DNA of 64,000 nucleotides from Pseudomonas sp. Gutcm_11s (GTDB lineage: Bacteria; Pseudomonadota; Gammaproteobacteria; Pseudomonadales; Pseudomonadaceae), in contig NZ_JAQSUW010000018.1 of assembly GCF_028649395.1 (NCBI RefSeq), positions 62,001 to 126,000 on the forward strand. Reading direction: 5' to 3'. The translations under genes and the position numbers were made by a program. Shown piece by piece: positions 33,880-41,879 of the stretch. The notes under the pieces were generated by a model, which ran no database searches, was not told the DNA's origin, and was given only the letters and a program-made list of their open reading frames with translations. Position 1 is the stretch's first letter. Every line of letters starts with the position of its first letter.

Positions 33880-34469
33880 TCTTCACTCCCGAAAAGTTGG
33901 CGGTCGATCAGGTCGCACAGGCAGTGGATTGCCAGCAGGTGTACTTCCTGGATGCGTGCAGTGACCTTGGAGGGCACGCGGATTTCCACGTCTTCCGGCA
34001 GCAGCAGCGAGGCCATGCCACCGCCGTCGCGACCGGTCAGGGCCACGACCAGCATCTCGCGGTCGTGCGCGGCCTGGATGGCCTGGATGACGTTGGCCGA
34101 GTTGCCGCTGGTGGAGATCGCCAGCAGCACGTCGCCGGGCTGGCCCAGGGCGCGGATCTGCTTGGAGAAGATCTCGTTGTAGCTGTAGTCGTTGGCGATC
34201 GAGGTGATGGTCGAGCTGTCGGTGGTCAGGGCGATGGCCGGCAGGCTGGGGCGCTCGCGCTCGAAGCGGTTGAGCAGCTCGGAGGAGAAGTGCTGCGAGT
34301 CGCCGGCGGAGCCGCCGTTACCACAGGCGAGGATCTTGCCCTCGTGGAGCAGCGAATTGACCATCACCTGGCTGGCGTGCTCGATGAAGGGGACCAGGAC
34401 TTCCATGGCCTGCTGTTTGGTGTCGATGCTCGCTTGGAACATCTGGCGGATGCGGTTCTGCATGTCCAT
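33876..34469 (-). CDS. gmhA: Phosphoheptose isomerase GmhA / DiaA-like SIS protein
   Basis: A 197-residue SIS-domain protein. Pseudomonas members are annotated GmhA, which makes D-glycero-D-manno-heptose-7-phosphate for LPS core; the same locus in E. coli holds DiaA, a DnaA-binding replication initiator. Here GNGGSAGDSQHFSSEL keeps the His and Glu used by GmhA, and the late RIQEVH motif is present, so catalysis is plausible. The C-terminal CLCDLIDRQLF resembles DiaA. I lean to GmhA and do not exclude a DiaA role. Confidence 0.88.
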   Translation of the reverse strand: MDMQNRIRQMFQASIDTKQQAMEVLVPFIEHASQVMVNSLLHEGKILACGNGGSAGDSQHFSSELLNRFERERPSLPAIALTTDSSTITSIANDYSYNEIFSKQIRALGQPGDVLLAISTSGNSANVIQAIQAAHDREMLVVALTGRDGGGMASLLLPEDVEIRVPSKVTARIQEVHLLAIHCLCDLIDRQLFGSEE

Positions 34470-34599
34470 GGAATGAAACCTTAGGTGTGCTGGCTGATGA
34501 GACAGCCGAACGGGTCGGAAGTCGTCGTGGCGTTTGCTGAAAAAGTTTTTACCTGAGGGCGCCGCCGCGAGTCGACTAGAAATCCTTGATCGGGCTTAT

Positions 34600-34956
34600 T
34601 CACGTTTCGAAAGCGTTGCGTAGCCAGTTGAGTCCGCTGCTGCCGGGGCCGATCGCCACCACGTCGAAGCGGCAGGGCTGCTTGCCCCAGCGGTTCTCGC
34701 GTTGCAGGAACAGTTCTGCGGCGAGAATCAGACGCTGGCGCTTGCGCCCGTCGACGCTCTCCAGTGCGCCGCCCCAGGCGGCGTGCTTGCGGTAGCGGAC
34801 TTCGACGAATACTACTGTATCGCCGTCGAGCATGACCAGATCGAGCTCGCCGCCGCGGCAGCTCCAGTTCTGCGCTAGCAGGCGCAGGCCCTGTTGCTGC
34901 AGGTGGTCGCGCGCCAATGCCTCGGCGCTGCGACCACTGTCCTGGGTGCTCTTAAT
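34600..34956 (-). CDS. YraN family (UPF0102) endonuclease-like protein, probable AUU start
   Basis: UPF0102/YraN proteins have a restriction-endonuclease-like fold and no settled function. The core is clear: GGELDLVMLDG, FVEVRYRKHAAWGG and CRFDVVAI. No ATG/GTG start exists that includes the conserved N-terminal helix: TTG at 34917 would begin inside it and lose SGRSAEA. Reading from ATT at 34954-34956 gives 118 residues with the helix intact, overlapping the lpoA stop. If AUU is not used, the protein is the 105-residue form from TTG. Confidence 0.82.
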   Translation of the reverse strand: MKSTQDSGRSAEALARDHLQQQGLRLLAQNWSCRGGELDLVMLDGDTVVFVEVRYRKHAAWGGALESVDGRKRQRLILAAELFLQRENRWGKQPCRFDVVAIGPGSSGLNWLRNAFET

Positions 34957-36763
34957 TGATCGCGTCCGGCAGGCGCTGGACCTGGCCGTTGCGGAACTCG
35001 GCCCAGGGTAGCTGGCGCTCCACGCGCTGGGCCTGGTTCAGGCTCAGGTTGCCGGAGAGGCCTTCTACCTGGCTATCCGGCAGGGCCTTGAGCTGGCTCA
35101 GGCGCGGGGCCAGGCGGAACGCGTCGACACCCATGGCGTACAGGCGACCCAGGCTGCCGGCAGCCTGCGGCCATTGCTGGTCGACCTGCTGGCGCAGTGC
35201 GTCGTTGGCGTCCAGCAGCCAGGGGGTCTCGCAGAAACGGATGCCTTCCAGGTCCTGGTACTGCGCCGGGTTCTGGCCTCCGGTGTAGAGGTGCGAGGTG
35301 GCGTAGACCGGCAGGTCGCCGGCGTACTGGAAGGCCAGGGTCGGCTTGATCTGCTGGGCCTGCTGCGGAGTGGCGGCGAGGAAGATGAAGTCGATGTCCT
35401 GGCGGCGCGACGGCAGGGCGGCCAGCTGGGTACCCAGGGTGCTCTGCAGGCGCTTGGCGCGGGCTTCGCTCTGGCGCAGCTGGAGCAGATCGGCGATCTG
35501 CTGAGCCAGCTCCACCGGCTGGTCGACATGCTCGGCGGCGATCAGGTTGCCGCCGGCGGCCTGCCAGCTCTGCTGGAAGGCGGCCAGTACGCGATTGCCC
35601 CATTCGCCGCGCGGCACCAGCGCCACGGCACTGCGCATGCCATCGGCCCAGGCGCGGCGGGCCACTTCGCGGGCCTCGTCCTCGGCGGCCAGGCCGAACT
35701 GGAACAGCTGGGCCGGGGCTTCGCGGCCGGCGTCGCTGTAGTTCAGGGCAAGGGTGGTCAGCGGCAGTTGCGGGCGCTCGCTGAGCTGTTTGACCAGCGG
35801 TTTCTCCAGCGGGCCGACCACCAGTTGTACGCCATCGGCCTGGGCCTGGCGGTAGAAGTCGTCCAGCGAGGACAGGTGAGCGCTGTCGTACAGGACCACT
35901 TCCGGTGGGTTCTGCCCGGCCTGCTGCGCCTGATAGTGGGCAGCCAGGAAGCCGTCACGCAGGGCGCGGGCTACCGAGGCGAGCTGGCCATCCTGCGGCA
36001 GTAGCAGGGCGATCTTCTGCAGTGGCTGGCCGGCCAGTTCCTTCAGCTTGCCCAGCGCCTGAGGCAGCTGTTCGGCTGCCGGATGGCCGGCGTGCTGGTT
36101 CTTCCAGGTGTCGATGGCGGCCAATTGTTGGTCCGGGGTGCCGGCGCTCTTGGTCGCCAACGCCAGGCTCAGCCAGCCGTCGAGATCGCTGTCGCCGGAG
36201 CTGATCAGCTGGCTCTGCGGCAGGCTGGAGACCAGGCCCCAGATGGCTTCGTGGTTGCTCTGTGCGGCTTCGCCGGACAGCAGCGGGGCGATGAATACCC
36301 GCTCGCGAGCGGCGGCGAGAGTCTGGCCATCGGCCTCCAGGGCGCGGGCACGAACCAGCTGGGTGCGGGTTTGTTGCTCTACCGGCAGCTCGGCCAGGCG
36401 TTCCAGGCTCGGGTGCTGCAGAGCCTTGAGGGCACTCTTCGGCTTGTTGCGGGCCAAGGCCAGTTCGGCCTGCAGCGTGGCGGCGAACACCTGCTGGGCC
36501 GGTTTCAGGCCCTCAATCGATACTTCATCGAGAATGCGCGTGGCGCGGCCGATGTCCTGCTGGCGGTAGGCCAGGTCTGCAGCGGAGAGACGCAGCAGGG
36601 CGGCCTGCTCCGGCTGGCTCTGGCCGGCCTGCTGCAGCAGCTGGTCGATACTGGCCTGCGGCGTGCGCGGCAATTCGCCCAGGCTGGACGAGGGCGAGCT
36701 GGCACAAGCGGCGAGCAGGCCGGCGAGGCAGAGGGCGGAGAGCGGGCGCAGGCAGGCGATCAT
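34952..36763 (-). CDS. lpoA: Penicillin-binding protein activator LpoA
   Basis: Outer-membrane lipoprotein, 603 residues, that reaches through the periplasm to activate PBP1A. The signal peptide ends in lipobox LAAC (C20); an N-terminal TPR-like helical region (about 30-240) is followed by a type-1 periplasmic-binding-like domain (about 250-590; KIALLLPQDGQLASVARALRDGF region and VALVPRGEWGNRVL). First gene of the lpoA-yraN-gmhA-dolP group. A minus-strand TACAAT (36801-36806) lies about 40 nt upstream. Confidence 0.95.
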   Translation of the reverse strand: MIACLRPLSALCLAGLLAACASSPSSSLGELPRTPQASIDQLLQQAGQSQPEQAALLRLSAADLAYRQQDIGRATRILDEVSIEGLKPAQQVFAATLQAELALARNKPKSALKALQHPSLERLAELPVEQQTRTQLVRARALEADGQTLAAARERVFIAPLLSGEAAQSNHEAIWGLVSSLPQSQLISSGDSDLDGWLSLALATKSAGTPDQQLAAIDTWKNQHAGHPAAEQLPQALGKLKELAGQPLQKIALLLPQDGQLASVARALRDGFLAAHYQAQQAGQNPPEVVLYDSAHLSSLDDFYRQAQADGVQLVVGPLEKPLVKQLSERPQLPLTTLALNYSDAGREAPAQLFQFGLAAEDEAREVARRAWADGMRSAVALVPRGEWGNRVLAAFQQSWQAAGGNLIAAEHVDQPVELAQQIADLLQLRQSEARAKRLQSTLGTQLAALPSRRQDIDFIFLAATPQQAQQIKPTLAFQYAGDLPVYATSHLYTGGQNPAQYQDLEGIRFCETPWLLDANDALRQQVDQQWPQAAGSLGRLYAMGVDAFRLAPRLSQLKALPDSQVEGLSGNLSLNQAQRVERQLPWAEFRNGQVQRLPDAIN

Positions 36764-36800
36764 CGAATACGGTCCTGGTACTGATCAGAAAGAAGGCAGG

Positions 36801-36856
36801 ATTGTACCCAAGCCCCACGGCAGGCGCGATGTCGGGGGCGTGAAACGGGCTACAAT
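36801..36856. promoter_or_regulatory. Divergent -10 elements for lpoA and rsmI
   Basis: TACAAT occurs on the minus strand at 36801-36806 (toward lpoA) and on the plus strand at 36851-36856 (toward rsmI). Neither has a good -35 at 16-18 nt. The two would overlap in the same 120-nt gap. Confidence 0.45.
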
Positions 36857-36884
36857 GCGCGCTTTCCGCAAGTGAGGTGTGCCC

Positions 36885-37754
36885 GTGAGTGCTTCCGCCG
36901 TTTCTTCCGCCACTGGCACGCTGTATGTGGTTGCCACGCCGATCGGCAACCTGGATGACATCACTGCGCGCGCTTTGCGCATCCTGGCGGAGGTGGCGCT
37001 GATCGCCGCCGAAGATACCCGTCATTCAGCTCGCCTACTGCAGCACTTCGGGATCGGCACACCGCTGGCCGCCTGTCATGAGCACAACGAGCGCGATCAG
37101 GGCGGCCGTTTCCTCGCTCGCTTGCAGTCTGGCGAAGACGTGGCGCTGATCTCCGACGCCGGTACGCCGCTGATTTCCGATCCCGGCTTCCATCTGGTGC
37201 GTGCCGCGCGAGCGGTGGGCATCCGCGTGGTGCCGGTGCCGGGCGCCTGTGCGCTGATCGCGGCGCTATCGGCAGCTGGCCTGCCTTCGGATCGCTTCAG
37301 TTTCGAGGGTTTCCTGCCGGCCAAGACAGTCGGGCGCCGCTCGCGCCTGGAGCAGGTTAGAGAGGATGGCCGCACGCTTATCTATTACGAGGCTCCGCAT
37401 CGCCTGCTGGAATCCCTGGCTGACATGCGCGATATCTTCGGTGCCGATCGCATGGCCGTGCTGGGGCGCGAGCTGACAAAGACCTTCGAGACCCTCAAGG
37501 GACTGCCGCTGGGCGAGCTGCACGATTGGGTGGCTGCCGACAGCAACCAGCAGCGCGGCGAGTGCGTGATCCTGGTTTCCGGCTGGCAGGAGCCGGAGGG
37601 CGAAGATGCAGTCAGTGCCGAGGCACTGCGCGTACTCGATCTGCTGTTGGCCGAACTACCGCTCAAGCGTGCTGCGGCGCTGGCGGCGGAGATCACTGGC
37701 GTGCGCAAGAACCTGCTGTACCAGGCTGCCCTCGATCGGCAGAAGGGCGCTTGA
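36885..37754 (+). CDS. rsmI: 16S rRNA (cytidine-1402-2'-O)-methyltransferase RsmI
   Basis: SAM-dependent tetrapyrrole-methylase-fold enzyme that 2'-O-methylates C1402 in the ribosomal P site; RsmH, encoded further on, modifies the same nucleotide at N4. Motifs are LYVVATPIGNLDDI at the N-terminus, EDTRHSARLL and SDAGTPLISDPG. I chose GTG at 36885 (289 residues) over GTG at 36879 because GAGG lies 7 nt upstream. The rnpB promoter overlaps its 3' end. Confidence 0.96.
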   Translation: MSASAVSSATGTLYVVATPIGNLDDITARALRILAEVALIAAEDTRHSARLLQHFGIGTPLAACHEHNERDQGGRFLARLQSGEDVALISDAGTPLISDPGFHLVRAARAVGIRVVPVPGACALIAALSAAGLPSDRFSFEGFLPAKTVGRRSRLEQVREDGRTLIYYEAPHRLLESLADMRDIFGADRMAVLGRELTKTFETLKGLPLGELHDWVAADSNQQRGECVILVSGWQEPEGEDAVSAEALRVLDLLLAELPLKRAAALAAEITGVRKNLLYQAALDRQKGA

Positions 37755-37756
37755 GC

Positions 37757-37785
37757 TTGTCCTGAGGCGCTCGGGTCGTTACCCT
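37757..37785 (+). promoter_or_regulatory. Candidate rnpB promoter overlapping the rsmI stop
   Basis: TTGTCC (37757-37762), a 17-nt spacer and TACCCT (37780-37785) place a start at about 37792-37795, exactly where the mature RNase P RNA should begin. The -35 lies just 2 nt past the rsmI TGA. Confidence 0.6.
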
Positions 37786-37792
37786 TGGCGGC

Positions 37793-38142
37793 GGAGAGTC
37801 GATCGGACAGTCGCTGCCTTCTTCATTGAAGGGGGAGGAAAGTCCGGGCTCCATAGGGCGGAGTGCCAGGTAACGCCTGGGAGGCGCGAGCCTACGGAAA
37901 GTGCCACAGAAAATAACCGCCTAAGCGCTTCGGCGCCGGTAAGGGTGAAAAGGTGCGGTAAGAGCGCACCGCACGGCTGGTAACAGTTCGTGGCTAGGCA
38001 AACCCCACTCGGAGCAAGACCAAATAGGGTTCCATCGGCGTGGCCCGCGCTGGAACCGGGTAGGTTGCTAGAGGCGTGCAGTGATGTACGTCGTAGAGGA
38101 ATGACTGTCCTCGACAGAACCCGGCTTACAGATCGACTCTCC
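37793..38142 (+). ncRNA. rnpB: RNase P RNA, bacterial type A
   Basis: Catalytic RNA that trims the 5' ends of pre-tRNAs with protein RnpA. The closing P1 helix is visible as GGAGAGTCGATC (37793) and GATCGACTCTCC (to 38142). Conserved core elements include GAGGAAAGTCCGGGCTCC, GCCACAGAAAATAACCGCC, AAGGGTGAAAAGGTGCGGTAAGAG (shown shortened: GGTGAAAAGGTGCGG), the CAAGACCAAATAGG region and AGAGGAATGACTGTC, ending ACAGAACCCGGCTTACAG. Length about 350 nt is normal. Exact ends are inferred from P1. Confidence 0.97.
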
Positions 38143-38335
38143 TCCTTTCTCTTCTATCCGCTTCGCCTCTCAATACCGAAAAATTCTTACTCTTAAGAAA
38201 TTACTTTAAGTTCGAAGTTTAGCTTCATGAGCTCGCTGAAATTCGCCTGCCAAAACCCCTCGTTTTGCTTCTAAAAAATCCCCTCTTAGTTCGCTAAATC
38301 ACCGTCCCATAAGGATTTTTCCCCGTTTGCGCGCC
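38143..38335. other. A/T-rich intergenic region between rnpB and the mraZ promoter
   Basis: About 190 nt with visibly lower GC than the surroundings and no convincing ORF. It contains a short perfect inverted repeat, TTCTTA-CTCT-TAAGAA (38184-38199), possibly an rnpB 3' hairpin, although the following bases are not a T-run. No other element recognised. Confidence 0.5.
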
Positions 38336-38365
38336 TTGACGCTAAGGGTTGTGCGTTTCTATAGT
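38336..38365 (+). promoter_or_regulatory. Promoter of the dcw cluster (Pmra)
   Basis: TTGACG (38336-38341), an 18-nt spacer and TATAGT (38360-38365) match the sigma-70 consensus 5/6 each. Predicted transcription start about 38372, at the edge of the first MraZ box. Confidence 0.75.
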
Positions 38366-38373
38366 GTGTCGAA

Positions 38374-38398
38374 GTGGCACAAAGTGGAAAAAAGTGGG
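38374..38398 (+). promoter_or_regulatory. Three MraZ-box direct repeats
   Basis: GTGG recurs at 38374, 38384 and 38394, an exact 10-bp period, reading TGGCA, TGGAA and TGGGT separated by 5 nt. This is the arrangement of TGGGN repeats bound by MraZ upstream of its own gene in E. coli. A further GTGGGG at 38426 overlaps the mraZ Shine-Dalgarno. Confidence 0.75.
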
Positions 38399-38441
38399 TC
38401 ATAAGGGCATGGAAAGCTAATTACAGTGGGGAAGCGCAGCC

Positions 38442-38897
38442 TTGTTTCGTGGAGCTAACGCCATCAGTCTCGACGCCAAAGGGCGACTCGCGATGCCGAG
38501 CCGGTATCGCGACGAGCTCGTTTCGCGTTGTTCTGGCCAGCTCATCGTCACCATCGATGCCGTAGATCCCTGCCTGTGTGTTTATCCCCTGCCCGAGTGG
38601 GAGCTGATCGAAGCCAAGCTCCGTGACCTGCCATCTCTGCGTGAAGAAACCCGCCGCCTGCAGCGCTTGCTGATCGGCAATGCCGTGGACATCGAACTGG
38701 ACGGCAGTGGCCGTTTCCTCGTGCCGCCGCGCCTGCGCGCGCATGCGGGTCTGGACAAGCACGCGATGCTGGTCGGCCAACTGAACAAATTCCAACTGTG
38801 GAACGAGGATGCCTGGAACGCGCTTGCCGACGCCGATCTGGCGGCCATCAAACAACCCGGTGCTCTGCCGGACGACCTGCGCGACCTGATCCTGTGA
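38442..38897 (+). CDS. mraZ: Transcriptional regulator MraZ
   Basis: AbrB-like DNA-binding protein, 151 residues, with two SpoVT-like half-domains (DAKGRLAMPSRYRDEL near residue 11 and DGSGRFLVPPRLR near 87). It represses the dcw promoter in E. coli. The start is TTG at 38442 (MFRGANAISLD), with GGGGAAG upstream; family members begin at the same residue. rsmH follows without a gap. Confidence 0.96.
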   Translation: MFRGANAISLDAKGRLAMPSRYRDELVSRCSGQLIVTIDAVDPCLCVYPLPEWELIEAKLRDLPSLREETRRLQRLLIGNAVDIELDGSGRFLVPPRLRAHAGLDKHAMLVGQLNKFQLWNEDAWNALADADLAAIKQPGALPDDLRDLIL

Positions 38898-38899
38898 CC

Positions 38900-39841
38900 A
38901 TGACCAATAGCTTCCGCCATATCACCGTACTGCTCGACGAGGCCGTCGATGCCCTCGCCTTGCGCGAAGGCGGCTGCTACCTCGATGGCACCTTCGGGCG
39001 CGGAGGGCACAGTCGGCTGATTCTGCAAAGGCTCGGGCCAGACGGTCGCCTGCTCGGATTCGACAAGGATCCACAAGCAATCGCGACGGGAAATGCACTG
39101 GCGGCCGAAGACGGCCGCTTCGTCGTTGTACAGCGCAGCTTCGCCGAGCTGGGTGAAGAGGCGGTCGCGCGTGGCCTGGTCGGCAAGATCGACGGTCTGC
39201 TGCTCGACCTCGGCGTATCGTCGCCGCAGCTGGACGATGCCGAGCGCGGCTTCAGCTTCCTCAACGACGGCCCGCTGGACATGCGCATGAATCCGGATGC
39301 CGGCATCAGCGCCGCCCAGTTCATCGCCACCGCCAGCGCCGACGAGATTGCCCGGGTCTTCAAGGAATATGGCGAGGAACGCTTCGCCAAGCGCATGGCC
39401 CGCGCCGTGGTCGAGCGCCGCGAGCAGAAGCCGTTCGAGCGCACCGCTGATCTGGCTGCCGTGCTGACCGAGGCCAATCCGGCCTGGGAGAAGGGCAAGA
39501 ATCCGGCGACCCGCGCCTTCCAGGGCCTGCGTATCCACGTCAACAACGAACTGGGTGATCTGGAGCGCGGTCTCGATGCCGCTCTCGAGTCGCTGGCCGT
39601 GGGTGGTCGCCTGGTGGTGATCAGCTTCCACTCGCTGGAAGACCGTATCGTCAAACAGTTCATGAAGCGCCAGGCCAAGGGCGAGGCGGACAACCTGCCG
39701 CGCGACCTGCCGATCATTCCCAAGGCCTTCGAGCCGCGTCTCAAGCTGCTGGGCAAACCGCAGTTCGCCTCCGAGGCTGAACTCAAGGCCAACCCGCGCT
39801 CGCGCAGCGCGGTCATGCGCGTAGCGGAGAAGCTGCGTTGA
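38900..39841 (+). CDS. rsmH: 16S rRNA (cytosine-1402-N4)-methyltransferase RsmH
   Basis: A 313-residue methyltransferase (formerly MraW) acting on C1402 together with RsmI. Motifs: HITVLLDEAVDAL, the SAM site GTFGRGGHS, DLGVSSPQLD and the late FHSLEDRIVK. I chose ATG at 38900; GTG at 38894, overlapping the mraZ stop, is the alternative. Neither has a strong Shine-Dalgarno, so translation probably depends on mraZ. Its stop overlaps the ftsL TTG start. Confidence 0.96.
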   Translation: MTNSFRHITVLLDEAVDALALREGGCYLDGTFGRGGHSRLILQRLGPDGRLLGFDKDPQAIATGNALAAEDGRFVVVQRSFAELGEEAVARGLVGKIDGLLLDLGVSSPQLDDAERGFSFLNDGPLDMRMNPDAGISAAQFIATASADEIARVFKEYGEERFAKRMARAVVERREQKPFERTADLAAVLTEANPAWEKGKNPATRAFQGLRIHVNNELGDLERGLDAALESLAVGGRLVVISFHSLEDRIVKQFMKRQAKGEADNLPRDLPIIPKAFEPRLKLLGKPQFASEAELKANPRSRSAVMRVAEKLR

Positions 39842-40131
39842 GTCGCCTTTACGCCAAGCCGTTGCCGCCCGGCAGCCTGTTGCTGGCGTTGCTGTTCGGC
39901 TCCGTGCTGCTGTCGGCGATTGCGGTTGCCTACAGCGCGCACTGGAACCGCCAGTTGCTCAATGCGCTGTATACCGAGCTCAGTGTGCGTGACAAGGTGC
40001 AGGCCGAATGGGGCCGTCTGGTCCTGGAGCAGAGCACCTGGACCGCGCACAACCGTATCGAAGCCCTGGCCAGCGGCCAGCTGAAGATGCGTATCCCCGA
40101 GCCGACCGAAGTGCAGATGGTGGCGCCATGA
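39838..40131 (+). CDS. ftsL: Cell division protein FtsL
   Basis: A 97-residue bitopic protein of the FtsQLB/FtsWI divisome: short cytoplasmic tail, transmembrane helix (about 14-34) and a periplasmic coiled coil (about 40-75) that partners FtsB. The start is TTG at 39838, overlapping the rsmH stop as TTGA, a weak start that may limit FtsL. The ftsI ATG overlaps its stop. Confidence 0.94.
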   Translation: MSRLYAKPLPPGSLLLALLFGSVLLSAIAVAYSAHWNRQLLNALYTELSVRDKVQAEWGRLVLEQSTWTAHNRIEALASGQLKMRIPEPTEVQMVAP

Positions 40132-41879
40132 TCGGTCTCGAAGGCGCTCTCTATCCCTGGCGCTTCCGCCTGGTGCTGGCCCTGCTGGCGCTGATGGTCG
40201 GTGCCATCGCCTGGCGCATCGTCGACCTGCACGTGATCGACCACGATTTCCTTCAGGCCCATGGCGATGCGCGCAGCGTGCGGCACATTCCGATTCCGGC
40301 GCACCGTGGCCTGATCACCGACCGCAATGGCGAGCCGCTGGCCGTCAGTACCCCGGTGACCACCCTGTGGGCCAATGGCAAGGAGCTGTTCAAGGCGCAG
40401 GATCGCTGGGCCGACCTGGCTGCGGCACTCGGGCAGGAGTCCAAGTCCTTCGCCCAGCGCCTGAGTCAGGCTCAGGAACGCGAATTCATGTACCTGGTGC
40501 GTGGCCTGACCCCCGAGCAGGGCCAGCGTGTGCTCGACCTCAAGGTGCCGGGCGTTTACGGCCTGGAGGAGTTCCGCCGCTTCTACCCGGCTGGCGAAGT
40601 GACGGCCCACGTGGTCGGCTTCACCGATGTCGATGATCGTGGCCGCGAAGGCGTCGAGCTGGCCTTCGAGGAGTGGCTGGCCGGTGTGCCCGGCAAGCGC
40701 CAGGTGCTCAAGGATCGCCGCGGCCGTCTGATCAAGGACGTGCAGGTCGCCCAGAACGCCAAGGCTGGCAAGACCCTGGCCCTGTCCATTGACCTGCGCC
40801 TGCAGTACCTGGCCCATCGCGAGCTGCGCAACGCGCTGATCGAGCAGGGCGCCAAGGCCGGCAGCCTGGTGATGATCGACGTGAAGACCGGCGAGATCCT
40901 CGCCATGGTCAACCAGCCGTCCTACAACCCGAACAACCGCCGCAACCTGCAGCCCGCCGCGATGCGCAACCGCGCCATGATCGACGTGTTCGAGCCGGGT
41001 TCGACCGTGAAGCCGATCTCCATGGCCGCCGCCCTGCAGACCGGGCGCTGGAAGCCGGAAGACAAGGTCGAGGTCTACCCGGGCTCGCTGCAGATCGGTC
41101 GCTACACCATCAAGGACGTGTCCAAGACCCAGGGTCCGGTGCTGGACCTAACCGGCATCCTGATCAACTCGTCCAACGTCGGCATGAGCAAGGTCGCCTT
41201 CGATATCGGTGGCGAGACCATCCACGACATGATGAGCAAGGTCGGCTTCGGCCAGGACACCGGCCTGGGCTTCCCCGGCGAGCGCGTCGGCGAGCTACCC
41301 AGCTACCGCGAGTGGCGCAAGGCCGAGACCGCCACCCTGTCCTACGGCTACGGCGTGTCGGTGACTGCCATCCAGATGGCCCATGCCTACGCCACCCTGG
41401 CCAACAACGGGCAGGTGTTGCCGTTGTCCATGACCCGCGTCGATCGTCAGCCGGTCGGCGCCCAGGTGGTACCGCCGGAAGTGGCCAAGACCCTGCAGGG
41501 CATGCTGCAGCAGGTGATCGAGGCGCCGCGTGGCGTGTTCCGTGCTCAGGTTCCGGGCTATCACGTCTCCGGCAAGAGCGGCACCGCACGTAAGGCCAGT
41601 GTCGGCACCAAGGGCTACACCGCCAACGCCTATCGCTCGATGTTCGCCGGCTTTGCGCCGAGCTCCAATCCGCGCATCGCCATGTTTGTGGTGGTGGATG
41701 AGCCGAGCAAGGACGGTTACTTCGGAGGCCTGGTTTCCGCGCCCGTCTTCAGCAAGGTGATGGCCGGCTCTCTGCGCCTGATGAACATCACCCCCGACAA
41801 CCTGCCGCCGCCGGTCGACCCGGCCGCGGCTCAGCCGCAGACTGCCACTGCGGCCAGCACTCCGGGAGGGCGAATCTGA
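40128..41879 (+). CDS. ftsI: Peptidoglycan transpeptidase FtsI (PBP3)
   Basis: Septal class B PBP, 583 residues, that cross-links new septal peptidoglycan with FtsW; the target of aztreonam and many cephalosporins in Pseudomonas. It has an N-terminal transmembrane helix (about 15-33), a pedestal domain, then the transpeptidase with the SXXK motif S292-T-V-K295 (FEPGSTVKP), SSN (LINSSNVG) and KSGT (SGKSGTARK). I chose ATG at 40128; the frame opens earlier inside ftsL but that is antithetical to the family N-terminus. Overlaps murE by one base. Confidence 0.97.
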   Translation: MIGLEGALYPWRFRLVLALLALMVGAIAWRIVDLHVIDHDFLQAHGDARSVRHIPIPAHRGLITDRNGEPLAVSTPVTTLWANGKELFKAQDRWADLAAALGQESKSFAQRLSQAQEREFMYLVRGLTPEQGQRVLDLKVPGVYGLEEFRRFYPAGEVTAHVVGFTDVDDRGREGVELAFEEWLAGVPGKRQVLKDRRGRLIKDVQVAQNAKAGKTLALSIDLRLQYLAHRELRNALIEQGAKAGSLVMIDVKTGEILAMVNQPSYNPNNRRNLQPAAMRNRAMIDVFEPGSTVKPISMAAALQTGRWKPEDKVEVYPGSLQIGRYTIKDVSKTQGPVLDLTGILINSSNVGMSKVAFDIGGETIHDMMSKVGFGQDTGLGFPGERVGELPSYREWRKAETATLSYGYGVSVTAIQMAHAYATLANNGQVLPLSMTRVDRQPVGAQVVPPEVAKTLQGMLQQVIEAPRGVFRAQVPGYHVSGKSGTARKASVGTKGYTANAYRSMFAGFAPSSNPRIAMFVVVDEPSKDGYFGGLVSAPVFSKVMAGSLRLMNITPDNLPPPVDPAAAQPQTATAASTPGGRI

